A stretch of DNA of 64,000 nt from CAWFQB01 sp965277875 (GCA_965277875.1 CBDIDV010000002.1:4836001-4900000), one strand, 5' to 3'. Numbered from the stretch's first letter, positions 1 through 8,301 are shown. The notes: generated from the sequence alone by a model not told the origin. Numbers and translations: made by a program.

Positions 1-57
1 ATGATCTTCCGCTTCTACATAGTTAGTCTCTGCCTCGTTAGTCTGCGCCTCGTCCAT
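1..57 (-). CDS. N-terminal fragment of an unidentified gene, cut by the window edge
   Basis: An ATG at 55-57 on the minus strand is preceded by an AAGGAAAG Shine-Dalgarno with 5-9 bases of spacing and opens 19 codons that run off the left end. The visible peptide (MDEAQTNEAETNYVEAEDH) is strongly acidic. It lies 84 bases downstream of the lipoprotein gene that ends at 142 and is in the same direction, so the two may be cotranscribed. Too little is visible to name a family. Confidence 0.45.
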   Translation of the reverse strand, partial: MDEAQTNEAETNYVEAEDH

Positions 58-141
58 TGTGTCTTTCCTTTTTTGCTGCGGTTCTGCCTGACTTTATCAT
101 ACCTCATTCGTAGCGGGACAAACGCGAGACGGGGTGGACGG

Positions 142-1938
142 TTACAGGCCGGACACGGCAGGGGCTTGGCCGGTTGTGGCAATGCGGGTCAGGGCGTAGG
201 CGTAGCGGGGATTGGGTACGATGTGCCACCTGCGCTCGCCGTTGTCGCGGGCCTCGGTAACGGCAATGATGCCCCGCTCCTCCAGAACGCTCAGGGCGTA
301 ATCCAGCGTTTTGGCGTCGGCGGACAGAGCGGGGCGCAGGATGTCGAAGGCAAGGCCCGTCGTGTGGTAGTCGAAATCGGCAGGAGGGCCGCCGCCGGGA
401 AGCGTTTTGCTTTCGGGGTCGGGCGGGTACACGGGCAGAAGGGACGGGCGGGGCGGATGCAGGGCGCGAACCTGCAAACCATACGCGGGCGTAAGCGCAA
501 GGTCGCCGGTTGTGAGCGGCGATACGCCCCCGGCCTGCCGGTACGCGGACAGGGCGAGCAGCAGCGCGCCCTTTGCCGACGTTTGCAGCGCGGCATAGGC
601 GGGCGCGTTGGCGAGATCGAGGGGCGCAGGCCGGACGATTAAGCCGGGGAGGGGCGTGACCGGCACAAGCCCTTTGCCGTTCGCGCCCTGCAATGCCGTC
701 AAATCCGCAACCGAATGCGCGTTCGCGTCGGGATACCACACGGCCTCGGTGCGCCTGCCGGGAAGCAGCGCGGTCCACGTTTGTTCAAACGCGGCGGGAC
801 TCTGGCGGTATGCGGCCAGAGCCAGCCGCGACGAGCGCAGTTTCCACCAGTAATGCCGATGATCGTCGCCTCGCCCGTACAGATACGCGAACGCCATAGC
901 ATGGGAATGCGGCGACGCGCCAAAGTACACATCCTCGTAGCCGAGCGGCTGCCCATCGTTTCCGGCACGGATCGCCTGCGCGAAACTTGCGGGCGTTCCG
1001 CCCAGATACAGGCGCAGTTCCTTTTTCGCGCCGCCCTCGCCGCCGTGATACGCCTGAAAAATCCAGTCGTAGCCGGGGAATTTCGCGTACAGGCGCAGCA
1101 GATAGCGGGTGTGGGCCAAGAGGGACAGGCGCGGATCGTAACGCTGATCTATCAATCGGCGTTGCGCTCGCAGGGCATCGCGTTCGGCCTTGAGCGTATC
1201 GGTCTGCGCCTGCTCGGAGGGCGCAAAGTGGGGATTGCCCGGCGCGTTCGGGTCGGCATCGGGACGGGCAGCATAGGCGAGCCAGGCCAGCCGCCGGTTC
1301 AGGTCGTTGATGCGGGTTGTCAACGCGCGTGACTGGGCCAGGTCTACTTTCAGCCCCTGTTCGCGGGCGATGTTGGGCATCCACTGCGCCACTCCCGCCG
1401 CGCCCGCCGTGGAAATGTCATCGTCGCTGCCGCCCGCTTCCAAAAGCAGGTCGGCCTCCTGCACGGCGATCCAGTCGGCCCGCGTTTCCTCGACGCTCTG
1501 CGCATGATCGCGGGCGATCTGCGCCAGAACGGGCTGTACAATCGGCTGGTCGGCGGCCTCGCGCACAATCGGCCCGACCTCGTCCGCCACGCGCCGTATA
1601 TCGGGCAGGCTGGCCCGCCGCCCCCACACGCGCTTTTGCAGCATCTGCAATAAAGCGTTGACGCGCTGTCCGCGGGCAGGCGCGGCGAGCGGCAGCGGTT
1701 CCTGGGGCATGGTGATGTGGACGGGCGCAAAGACAGGCGGGGGCGGCAGGAGCTTGCCTGTCTCTTGCTGCTGCGTCGGGGGGGCGTGACGGCAGCCCGT
1801 CAGCCCACACACAGACAAAGCAAGCGCGGCAAGAACGCCTGCCACGCATCGAGTGCGCGGCAGACAAGCGCGACGTGAACAAGGAAACACAGCCGCCACA
1901 TCTACCACATCTACCACCTCTTTATCATCCCTTATCAC
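142..1938 (-). CDS. Lipoprotein with lytic-transglycosylase-like and M15 peptidase-like regions
   Basis: A hydrophobic stretch ends in a lipobox (LTGC, Cys at about residue 49 from the GTG start used here), so the protein is probably an envelope lipoprotein. The middle part (about 155-310) has an SLT-like pattern: a Glu-rich helix, then GAAGVAQWMP (compare GAxGLMQ), then AYHGGEGGAKK where SLTs have AYNAG. The C-terminal part (about 520-590) carries YHTTGLAFDI and RRWHIVPNPRY, which resemble the HxxxxxAxD and final His motifs of VanY/M15 D-Ala-D-Ala carboxypeptidases. Together this suggests a two-domain peptidoglycan-remodelling enzyme; both assignments are from motifs only. The start is uncertain: no strong Shine-Dalgarno is present and a GTG at 1890 is an alternative with a more usual signal length. 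Confidence 0.6.
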   Translation of the reverse strand: MIRDDKEVVDVVDVAAVFPCSRRACLPRTRCVAGVLAALALSVCGLTGCRHAPPTQQQETGKLLPPPPVFAPVHITMPQEPLPLAAPARGQRVNALLQMLQKRVWGRRASLPDIRRVADEVGPIVREAADQPIVQPVLAQIARDHAQSVEETRADWIAVQEADLLLEAGGSDDDISTAGAAGVAQWMPNIAREQGLKVDLAQSRALTTRINDLNRRLAWLAYAARPDADPNAPGNPHFAPSEQAQTDTLKAERDALRAQRRLIDQRYDPRLSLLAHTRYLLRLYAKFPGYDWIFQAYHGGEGGAKKELRLYLGGTPASFAQAIRAGNDGQPLGYEDVYFGASPHSHAMAFAYLYGRGDDHRHYWWKLRSSRLALAAYRQSPAAFEQTWTALLPGRRTEAVWYPDANAHSVADLTALQGANGKGLVPVTPLPGLIVRPAPLDLANAPAYAALQTSAKGALLLALSAYRQAGGVSPLTTGDLALTPAYGLQVRALHPPRPSLLPVYPPDPESKTLPGGGPPADFDYHTTGLAFDILRPALSADAKTLDYALSVLEERGIIAVTEARDNGERRWHIVPNPRYAYALTRIATTGQAPAVSGL

Positions 1939-2183
1939 CTTTTGTTCACCATCCTATCACCGCCTCATGCGTTCCTGCTGCCGAGATTAGTTATTCCTCC
2001 GCTTTCATGCCCCCGGCTTGTCTCAACGCGGCGATCTGCGGGCAGTCGGACACGACCTGCCGGAAGCGACAATGGTTTGAATTGATGCTTGTTCCATGCT
2101 CTCTGTTCCATGCTCTCATTGTACCGTCTTCAATCGTCGGCGTCCGTGATTGCGGTCGTGTGCGGAACTCATTCGCGCTGCTA

Positions 2184-2213
2184 TTGACTTATCAGGCAGA
2201 ATTGCCCTATAAT
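2184..2213 (+). promoter_or_regulatory. Sigma-70-type promoter for the Met-rich exported protein
   Basis: TTGACT (2184-2189), an 18-base spacer and a perfect TATAAT (2208-2213). Transcription would start near 2220, leaving a leader of about 145 bases before the ATG at 2366. The rest of the 1939-2365 gap shows nothing else I can name. Confidence 0.75.
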
Positions 2214-2365
2214 GTACGCGTGTAAATTCCGCCCTTTCACGACACCACACGCAGGCGAACGAATTACATTCTGCCGCCGCGTATTCTTAACCCGGTATTC
2301 ACGTTTCCACTGCCCAGGTTTCAACTATTTATGTTGCGACACGTCTCGACACAGGAGTATATCCC

Positions 2366-2746
2366 ATGAAGACAATGCACACCACGCGTTTTTGCGCCGC
2401 CGCCCTGCTAGGCGCGCTGACCGTTCTTGCCGCTGCGCCCGCCTTCGCGCAGTCCGGCCCCGCCAAGCCCTCCAAGCAGGAGCGCGCGGCGATGAGCAAA
2501 AGCCAGCGCGCCACGCGCAAGGCCGAGCGCAAAATGGAAAAGCGCGACGCCAGAATGGGCAATAACATGAACTCGATGGGCCAGATGAACAGCCCCGGCA
2601 TGATGTCGGGCGACATGATGGCGCCGAGCATGATGAACAACACCGCCGCCGCGCAGGGCAACATTGACCGCGCCAACAAAACCCTGAGCGACATGACCGC
2701 CCTGCTGAACCAGATTGACGCTCGCAAGCGCGGCGGATCGCAGTAG
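2366..2746 (+). CDS. Small exported methionine-rich protein
   Basis: 126 residues. An AGGAG at 2353-2357 fixes the ATG. Residues 1-28 are a classical signal peptide ending in AFA-Q. The mature part begins with a Lys/Arg-rich segment (about 35-65), followed by a Met-rich segment (about 67-95) containing eleven Met residues in motifs such as MNSMGQM and MMSGDMM, and a short C-terminal helix. Clustered Met in exported proteins often binds Cu(I) or Ag(I), so a metal-binding periplasmic role is possible, but this is inference and no copper genes are nearby. It is monocistronic: its own promoter lies upstream and a terminator follows. Confidence 0.75.
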   Translation: MKTMHTTRFCAAALLGALTVLAAAPAFAQSGPAKPSKQERAAMSKSQRATRKAERKMEKRDARMGNNMNSMGQMNSPGMMSGDMMAPSMMNNTAAAQGNIDRANKTLSDMTALLNQIDARKRGGSQ

Positions 2747-2834
2747 TCGTTCGTGTGCGACGAACTTTAATCCGGCAGGCCGGTATTCTGCGACAACATT
2801 TTGACGGTTGGCGCGTAATTTGCTCTGTCAGCGC

Positions 2835-2874
2835 AGCCCTTCTTCAGCGTCCTGCTGCGGAAGGGCTTTTTATT
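2835..2874 (+). terminator. Rho-independent terminator of the Met-rich protein gene
   Basis: Eight-base-pair stem AGCCCTTC/GAAGGGCT (2835-2842 with 2860-2867) followed by a T-rich run at 2867-2874, 90 bases after the stop codon. Confidence 0.8.
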
Positions 2875-2933
2875 TGCCGCCGGCCTGCCGCCGGATTGTT
2901 TGTCTGCCCGTGAGGGCAGCCAGGAGAACGCTC

Positions 2934-3392
2934 ATGCCCGAATACGAACACAGCATTACGGTCAGCGCCGCGCCGGACGCGGTCTTCCAGTTTGTTTCCG
3001 ATGTCCACAATATGCCCAAGTATCTGCCCACCGTGAAGAGCGCCGAGCCGCAGGGCGACGAGCGCGTTCATGTCCAGGGGCAGGCTAATGACCAGTCTTA
3101 CGACTCGGATGGGCATTTTCATCTGGACAAGGCCGCGCGCCGCATGGAGTGGGGTTCCGATGGCGAACACGCCTACAAGGGCTGGATGCAGGTCACGGAC
3201 GCGGGCAGTGGGCAGTCGCAAGTCACGGTGCATCTGTCGTTCGCGCCGCCCAAAGAGATCAGCGACAACCTGGAAAAAGGCACGGGCGACCGTGACGCCA
3301 CCATTCAGGAGGAACTGGAGGCCGCGCTGCAATCCATACAAAACGAAGTTGAGGGCAAGGGCGGCAAAGTTGCCTCCGCGCAGGATCACTGA
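2934..3392 (+). CDS. SRPBCC-family (polyketide cyclase/START-like) protein
   Basis: 152 residues from the ATG at 2934, which has AGGAG at 2922-2926; a longer upstream frame lacks a ribosome site and crosses the preceding terminator, so it was rejected. The N-terminus (EYEHSITVSAAPDAVFQFVSDV, here split: EYEHSITV then SAAPDAVFQFVSDV) is the usual first strand and helix of SRPBCC folds, followed by PKYLPTVKSAE and a WGSDG strand. These proteins form a hydrophobic ligand cavity; the ligand cannot be told from sequence. It ends in a helix rich in Glu. A second SRPBCC protein lies at 27944-28441 but is from a different subgroup. Confidence 0.8.
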   Translation: MPEYEHSITVSAAPDAVFQFVSDVHNMPKYLPTVKSAEPQGDERVHVQGQANDQSYDSDGHFHLDKAARRMEWGSDGEHAYKGWMQVTDAGSGQSQVTVHLSFAPPKEISDNLEKGTGDRDATIQEELEAALQSIQNEVEGKGGKVASAQDH

Positions 3393-3418
3393 CAAATACA
3401 ACCACTAACTGCATTATG

Positions 3419-3463
3419 AAACAGCAGGCCGCTCCGTAAACTGACGGAACGGCCTGCTGTTTG
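3419..3463. terminator. Bidirectional terminator between convergent genes
   Basis: A 17-base-pair inverted repeat with one mismatch (ACAGCAGGCCG at 3421-3431 pairs with CGGCCTGCTGT at 3450-3460) sits between the SRPBCC gene and the mutS stop codon. Short T runs flank it on both strands. Confidence 0.7.
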
Positions 3464-3494
3464 CCGCTGGCTGTGCTGGCTTATAACAGAGGTG

Positions 3495-6287
3495 TCATGG
3501 CTGGCGCAGCAGCCTGCGTTTCAGGTCGTCCAGCTTCATCAGGGCTTCTACGGGCGTGAGAGAGGTCACGTCCAGGGTTTCCAGTTCTTCCAGGATGGGA
3601 TGCTTTTCGGCCTCGAAGAGCGTCATCTGCACCTTCTGCTTGCGGGGCGCGAACGCTTCGCCCGTATCCCCGCCCGGCCCGATGATGTCACGCGTCGCGC
3701 CCGCGCTGCCCCGCTCCAAACCTTTCAGCACCTCTTTGGCTCGCGCGATCACCTGGGGCGGCACGCCGGCCATGCGCGCCACCTGAATGCCGTAACTGCG
3801 ATCCGTGCCGCCCTCCACCAGTTTACGCAGCCACACGATATGGTCGCCCTGCTCCTTGACAGCCACGCGGAAGTTCTTCACGGTCGGGAAATGTTTGGCG
3901 AGTTCGTTGAGATGATGATAGTGCGTGGCGAACAGGGTCTTGCAGCCCAGACCGGTAAGATGCTCTGCGACAGCCCACGCGATGGAAAGGCCGTCATACG
4001 TGCTGGTTCCGCGCCCGATCTCATCCAGAACGACCAGGCTGCGCGCGCTGGCATTGTTCAGGATACTGGCCGTTTCGTTCATTTCGACCATGAACGTAGA
4101 CTGCCCGCTCGCCAATTCATCGTGCGCCCCCACGCGGGTAAAGATGCGGTCTACGACCCCGATTGTCGCGCTGTCTGCGGGAACGAAGCAGCCCACCTGG
4201 GCGAGCAGGACGATCAGTGCCGTCTGGCGCAGAAACGACGACTTGCCGCTCATGTTCGGCCCGGTGATGATGATGACCGCGTTGTCGTCGTCCATCTTGC
4301 AGTCGTTGGGGATGTACTCGCCGCCCACGCCCAATACGCTGCCGATGCGCTCGATCACGGGATGCCTGCCGCCGCAGATCTCGATTGTGCTGCCCTCATT
4401 GACCAGGGGGCGGGCGTAATGATAGCGCACGGCAGTCTCGGCAAACGACGCGAATACGTCCAGTTCGGCGACGGCGCGGGCCACGGCCAGCACGTCCTGG
4501 CTCGACTCGGCCACGCGCTCGCGCACAGCCAGAAAAAGGTCGTACTCCAGCTCGACGACCTTTTCATCCGCGCCGCGTACAATCGCCTCCTGCTCCTTGA
4601 GTTCCGGCGTGATGTAGCGCTCGCCCGTCGAGACCGTCTGCTTGCGGATGTACGTTTCCGGCACTTTGCTCAGGTTGGACTTGGTGACTTCGATGAAGTA
4701 GCCGAAGACCGCGTTGTAGCCCACTTTCAGGCTTGATATGCCCGTCTTTTGCCGCTCCTCGACTTCCAGATTGGCGATATAGGTTTTGGCGCGGGCGCTT
4801 AACGAAAGCAGTTGATCCAGTTCCTCGCTGTGGCCTGGGCGGATCAGGCCGCCGTCGCGCAGACCGGCGGGCGGGTCATCGGTCAGGGCGTCCCCGATGC
4901 GCTGGGCGATGTCGGGGGGGCAGGACAGGCGATGGGCCAGTTCCAAAAGTTTTTCTGACCGGACGCCTTCAAGCAGATCAGACAATTCCGGCAGGCGCAG
5001 CAGGGCGTTCTTGAGGGCGATCAGGTCGCGGCCATTGGCAAGACCCGCAGCCGAGCGGCTGACCAGGCGTTCCATGTCGCCCATGCCTTTGAGCAGGTCG
5101 CGCAGGTCGCCGCGCCGGATAAGATCGCGGCCCAGTTCCTCCACGGCGTCCAGCCTGCGCGTGATGCGGCCCACATCTAAAAGCGGCTCTTCCAGCCAGC
5201 GGCGCAGCAGCCGTCCGCCCATCGGCGTCAGGGTGTCGTCCAGCGCGGCGAGCAGGGTGCGCTGCCGCCCGCCTTCGCCCATCGCCTGCGTCAGTTCGAG
5301 ATGCCTGCGCGCGGGGCCGTCGAGCATCATAAACTCGCGGGCCGAATACGTGCTGAGGCTGCGGATGTGGGGCAGGGCGTTGACCTGCGTTTGCTGCAGA
5401 TATTTGAGGACGAGGGCGCAGGCGTCCAGGCCCGCCGTATACTCCTCGCACCCGAACCCCCGCAAACTCTGCGTCCCAAAATGCGACAGCAGCGCTTCGC
5501 GGCTGTTTCCGTTGGCCTTTCTCCTGTCCCCTTTTTCCTCCACGGGCGTAATCGTCGCGCCGCAGCTTGCGCGGATGGCCTCGATAAGTTCCGGGTCGGC
5601 GTTTTCGGAAACCAAAATCTCCGCCGGTTCCAGCCGCATGATCTCGTCCAGCAACTGTTCCCTGCGGCGTTCACCTTCGATTTCGGTCGTCAGAAACTCG
5701 CCCGTAGACACGTCCACGATGCCGACCCCCGCAACCGGGTCGCCTACGACAGCCGCCAGCAGATAGTTGTTGCTCTTGGCGTCGAGCATGTTGTCTTCGA
5801 GGACAGTTCCGGGCGTGACGACCCTGGTCACTTTGCGCTTGACAAGTCCTTTGGCGTACTTGGGATCTTCCACTTGATCCATGATGGCGATGCGCCGCCC
5901 CTTGTGGATCAGGCGGGCCACATAGCGTTCCATGGCGTGGTGCGGTACGCCGGACATCGGTACGCGCACGCCGCCGTCCTCGCGCCCCGTGAGCGTGATG
6001 TTCAGGTCGCGGGCGATGATCTCCGCGCCCTCGCCATACGCCTCATAAAAGTCGCCCACGCGCATCAGCAGTATGATGCCGGGATGTTCCTCGCACGTCG
6101 CGAAATACTGCACCATCAGGGGCGTGCTGCCCTTGTAGCCTGCCGGCACGCTGAGGGGAACGGGTTTGCCGGACGGCGTCGTCATGGGCGTGCCATCCGC
6201 GTTGCGGCGCACGTCGGGCGCATCGGAAGCAGGCGCATCTTGGGCGGGAGTGCCGTTTTTTGGCTGGGATGTGATAGTGTCTGACAT
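3495..6287 (-). CDS. mutS: DNA mismatch repair ATPase MutS
   Basis: 930 residues from the ATG at 6287. The protein recognises mismatches and small loops and recruits MutL. An N-terminal disordered stretch (about 1-50, Pro/Ala/Asp-rich) precedes the mismatch-binding domain with GDFYEAY, which carries the stacking Phe and the Glu. Connector, lever and clamp domains follow. The ATPase has Walker A GPNMSGKSS (about residue 675) and Walker B VVLDEIGRGTSTYDG (about 757), then the C-terminal helix-turn-helix. All catalytic motifs are intact. The open frame extends 28 codons further upstream, but a promoter places the transcript start on this ATG (see the promoter entry). MutL is not in the window. 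Confidence 0.97.
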   Translation of the reverse strand: MSDTITSQPKNGTPAQDAPASDAPDVRRNADGTPMTTPSGKPVPLSVPAGYKGSTPLMVQYFATCEEHPGIILLMRVGDFYEAYGEGAEIIARDLNITLTGREDGGVRVPMSGVPHHAMERYVARLIHKGRRIAIMDQVEDPKYAKGLVKRKVTRVVTPGTVLEDNMLDAKSNNYLLAAVVGDPVAGVGIVDVSTGEFLTTEIEGERRREQLLDEIMRLEPAEILVSENADPELIEAIRASCGATITPVEEKGDRRKANGNSREALLSHFGTQSLRGFGCEEYTAGLDACALVLKYLQQTQVNALPHIRSLSTYSAREFMMLDGPARRHLELTQAMGEGGRQRTLLAALDDTLTPMGGRLLRRWLEEPLLDVGRITRRLDAVEELGRDLIRRGDLRDLLKGMGDMERLVSRSAAGLANGRDLIALKNALLRLPELSDLLEGVRSEKLLELAHRLSCPPDIAQRIGDALTDDPPAGLRDGGLIRPGHSEELDQLLSLSARAKTYIANLEVEERQKTGISSLKVGYNAVFGYFIEVTKSNLSKVPETYIRKQTVSTGERYITPELKEQEAIVRGADEKVVELEYDLFLAVRERVAESSQDVLAVARAVAELDVFASFAETAVRYHYARPLVNEGSTIEICGGRHPVIERIGSVLGVGGEYIPNDCKMDDDNAVIIITGPNMSGKSSFLRQTALIVLLAQVGCFVPADSATIGVVDRIFTRVGAHDELASGQSTFMVEMNETASILNNASARSLVVLDEIGRGTSTYDGLSIAWAVAEHLTGLGCKTLFATHYHHLNELAKHFPTVKNFRVAVKEQGDHIVWLRKLVEGGTDRSYGIQVARMAGVPPQVIARAKEVLKGLERGSAGATRDIIGPGGDTGEAFAPRKQKVQMTLFEAEKHPILEELETLDVTSLTPVEALMKLDDLKRRLLRQP

Positions 6288-6294
6288 GGAAACG

Positions 6295-6324
6295 AGTATA
6301 CAGGCTTCGGGGCATTCCGTCAAG
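6295..6324 (-). promoter_or_regulatory. Promoter giving a leaderless mutS transcript
   Basis: On the minus strand TTGACG (6319-6324), a 17-base spacer and TATACT (6295-6300) are followed by seven bases and then the mutS ATG (6287-6285). The predicted start of transcription is the A of the ATG, and there is no Shine-Dalgarno. Confidence 0.7.
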
Positions 6325-6483
6325 TGCCGTGAAGATGAAGAGAGCAATATGTTTATACGGGTGCTAGCCAACTGAGACTTGAGTTTTGGCTACTTATGGG
6401 TAGATGGCTCTGCAACGTATATGGCTACCGACTGCTGTTCTAACGCTCCTAAAGTATGTGTTAATGCGATGAAACGCTCACAC

Positions 6484-6525
6484 TAGACCGTTATATACAA
6501 AAAACGGACTAATAAGACCGTTTTT
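6484..6525. promoter_or_regulatory. Repeated AGACCGTT / AACGGACT motifs upstream of the DGQHR gene
   Basis: Three copies of an octamer in alternating orientation: AGACCGTT at 6485-6492, AACGGACT at 6503-6510 and AGACCGTT at 6515-6522. The last two form a hairpin, AAAAACGGxCT-AATA-AGxCCGTTTTT (6500-6525). This could be an operator cluster or a bidirectional terminator separating mutS from the low-GC island. The rest of 6325-6560 shows nothing recognisable. Confidence 0.4.
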
Positions 6526-6560
6526 CATAAAAAATAGATGCTTTTATATCTTGTTTGCTC

Positions 6561-6590
6561 TTGACCAATAGCCTTTAGTATGCGTATAAT
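6561..6590 (+). promoter_or_regulatory. Strong promoter of the DGQHR gene
   Basis: TTGACC (6561-6566), an 18-base spacer and perfect TATAAT (6585-6590). The -10 box is framed by GCGT and ACGC (6581-6594), a small inverted repeat that could bind a repressor. The leader is about 22 bases. Confidence 0.75.
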
Positions 6591-6618
6591 AACGCATCTA
6601 AACTGAAGGAGATACACA

Positions 6619-7872
6619 ATGGGTGCAGATATTCAAATCTACGACACATTTTCAACCGCGCAACAGGCTGCGAACGATGAAGCAATGGCAACTAGAGGTA
6701 CTGCTATACCAGGAGCCTTATACGAGCAAGGCGGGCGGATGATGGTAAGCACAAGCCTTGCTATGCACGAAGTTATCAGACTCGTGCGACTCGACTCATA
6801 CAACGCGAAGAAAGGAGGAAATCCGTCCGAAAGCCGTAACCGTCCATTGATACCAGAACACGTTAGGAGTATCAGCGATTATTTGACGAGCGAAGAGCAG
6901 TACATTCTTCCGCCTGTCACACTCAACATTGACAAACCTCTCAAATGTTTTACGTCAAGTACACGCGCCCCGGTCAGGAACGTCGTTGTCATTGTTCCTC
7001 GTGGCTACCAGTTCTATGTCACAGATGGACAACACCGCATCAAGGCCATAGAGAACGCCATAGAAATTAGACCCGAACTCCAAGACGACGCGATTAGTGT
7101 TAATCTTGTTCTGGAGCAAGAAATGGTCAAGGTTCATCAAGATTTCGCTGACTGCGCTCAAACGAAGGAGATACCCAAATCACTGCTTGCAGTGTTTGAC
7201 ACTAGGAGTAAACTCTATCCGCTGCTCCAGCGCATGACCAAAGAAGTTGACCTCTTTCGAGGTAGGATTGATGAGGCAGCCCAAAGCATCGGCAAGACTT
7301 CTATTAAGCTGTTTACACTTAATCAAATTCGTTTTTGTGCAGCTGAGATTTTGCTGGGAAATTCAATCCAAAATCGAGAGCAACTTGCGAAACATGTCGC
7401 AGAAAGGCTCGACGGGCCAGCGGGTGAACAACATATTCGCAACATCGTTGATTTCTACCAGCGGTTCACTCAGTACAATGATATTTGGACGCTTATTGCC
7501 AACAGCAATGCCAAGCCGGGGCCAGAAGAGAATAGCATTCCTAAATTGCGGGAGGACAATGTCCATCTGACCGCAACAGGGTTACAGGTCATCAGTCGAG
7601 TTGGCAACTCAATTAACACACGGGAGGAAGAGGAGCGGGATGAGTTTATCCGTAGACTCGCAACTCTAGATTACGGAAGGCGCTCACCAATTTGGCTAGA
7701 CAACATCGTGAGCAAAGGTACGTGGAAGATTAACACTACAAACTTCCCCGTTAAAGTGGCCGTCCGAAACGTGAAACTTGCCATCGGACTTGAACTAACC
7801 GATGCAGAAAAAAATCTAGAAAAGAAGGAGAAGGAAACAAGCAACGACGAGCAGATGCCGAAGCTGTTTTAG
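6619..7872 (+). CDS. DGQHR-domain (DndB-like) protein
   Basis: 417 residues, ATG preceded by AAGGAG at 6606-6611. The defining motif TDGQHRIKAIENA is near residue 137. Proteins with this motif are found in DNA phosphorothioation (DndB, a transcriptional regulator of dnd genes), in defence islands and in stand-alone loci; the fold is ParB/sulfiredoxin-like. Around the motif are the typical elements: a recognition helix region (LIPEHVRSISDYLTSEE, about 75-91), IVPRGYQFYV before the motif, and a helical C-terminal half with a charged Lys/Glu tail. No dndACDE genes are present, so a Dnd role is not supported here. Base composition is clearly more AT-rich than its neighbours, which suggests transfer. 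A small Cys-rich protein follows. Confidence 0.8.
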   Translation: MGADIQIYDTFSTAQQAANDEAMATRGTAIPGALYEQGGRMMVSTSLAMHEVIRLVRLDSYNAKKGGNPSESRNRPLIPEHVRSISDYLTSEEQYILPPVTLNIDKPLKCFTSSTRAPVRNVVVIVPRGYQFYVTDGQHRIKAIENAIEIRPELQDDAISVNLVLEQEMVKVHQDFADCAQTKEIPKSLLAVFDTRSKLYPLLQRMTKEVDLFRGRIDEAAQSIGKTSIKLFTLNQIRFCAAEILLGNSIQNREQLAKHVAERLDGPAGEQHIRNIVDFYQRFTQYNDIWTLIANSNAKPGPEENSIPKLREDNVHLTATGLQVISRVGNSINTREEEERDEFIRRLATLDYGRRSPIWLDNIVSKGTWKINTTNFPVKVAVRNVKLAIGLELTDAEKNLEKKEKETSNDEQMPKLF

Positions 7873-7877
7873 AGCAT

Positions 7878-7908
7878 GAGGGAAGAGGAGGTCGAGTCCT
7901 CTTCCCTC
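7878..7908 (+). promoter_or_regulatory. Perfect 12-base-pair hairpin between the DGQHR gene and the Cys-rich gene
   Basis: GAGGGAAGAGGA (7878-7889) pairs perfectly with TCCTCTTCCCTC (7897-7908) around a 7-base loop. No T run follows, so it looks more like an mRNA stability or processing hairpin within an operon than a terminator. It ends 23 bases before the next start codon. Confidence 0.55.
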
Positions 7909-7931
7909 AATACAAATGGAGTCACAAGCGC

Positions 7932-8288
7932 GTGAACACCAACACGATTATACCACAGCCCCCTCCGATTTATGTCGCTACATCAGCGGCATTGGAGGAT
8001 TGTACCTGCGCCGAGAAAAGTACCGATGATGAGCCGATGTGCTTCTGCGGCTTGCCTCTAGAGACCGAAAACGAAATCTTGAATGCTACATGCTATTCGT
8101 GCTTTGCAGTTCAGCAAAGTGAGATCATCCTCGATAACTTTGATGAGGTTGAAAGTGTGTTGCGCTCAGTAGTACGTATCAGTCCGGTTGTTGAGCATGA
8201 TATTCGTACATCTAAAAAGGCAGAGTGGCAAAAGCTGATTGAGAGTATCAGGTGCGCCTTATCCAAAAATGGCAGACCTATCATGTGA
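7932..8288 (+). CDS. Small Cys-rich protein of unknown function, partner of the DGQHR gene
   Basis: 118 residues from a GTG start with a weak TGGAG upstream. I do not recognise the family. Three Cys pairs, C24-x-C26, C37-x-C39 and C54-x2-C57, in the first half suggest one or two bound zinc or iron atoms. The second half is predicted helical with an acidic segment (DNFDEVESVLRSVV) and a basic C-terminus. It follows the DGQHR gene by 59 bases in the same direction and has the same AT-rich composition, so the two probably form an operon and share a function. Confidence 0.6.
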   Translation: MNTNTIIPQPPPIYVATSAALEDCTCAEKSTDDEPMCFCGLPLETENEILNATCYSCFAVQQSEIILDNFDEVESVLRSVVRISPVVEHDIRTSKKAEWQKLIESIRCALSKNGRPIM

Positions 8289-8301
8289 TAAGTGCCAGTC
8301 T

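Noticed and set aside
3492..4736. A 414-codon plus-strand frame and others opposite mutS
   Set aside because: Shadow of mutS; no independent evidence of coding.
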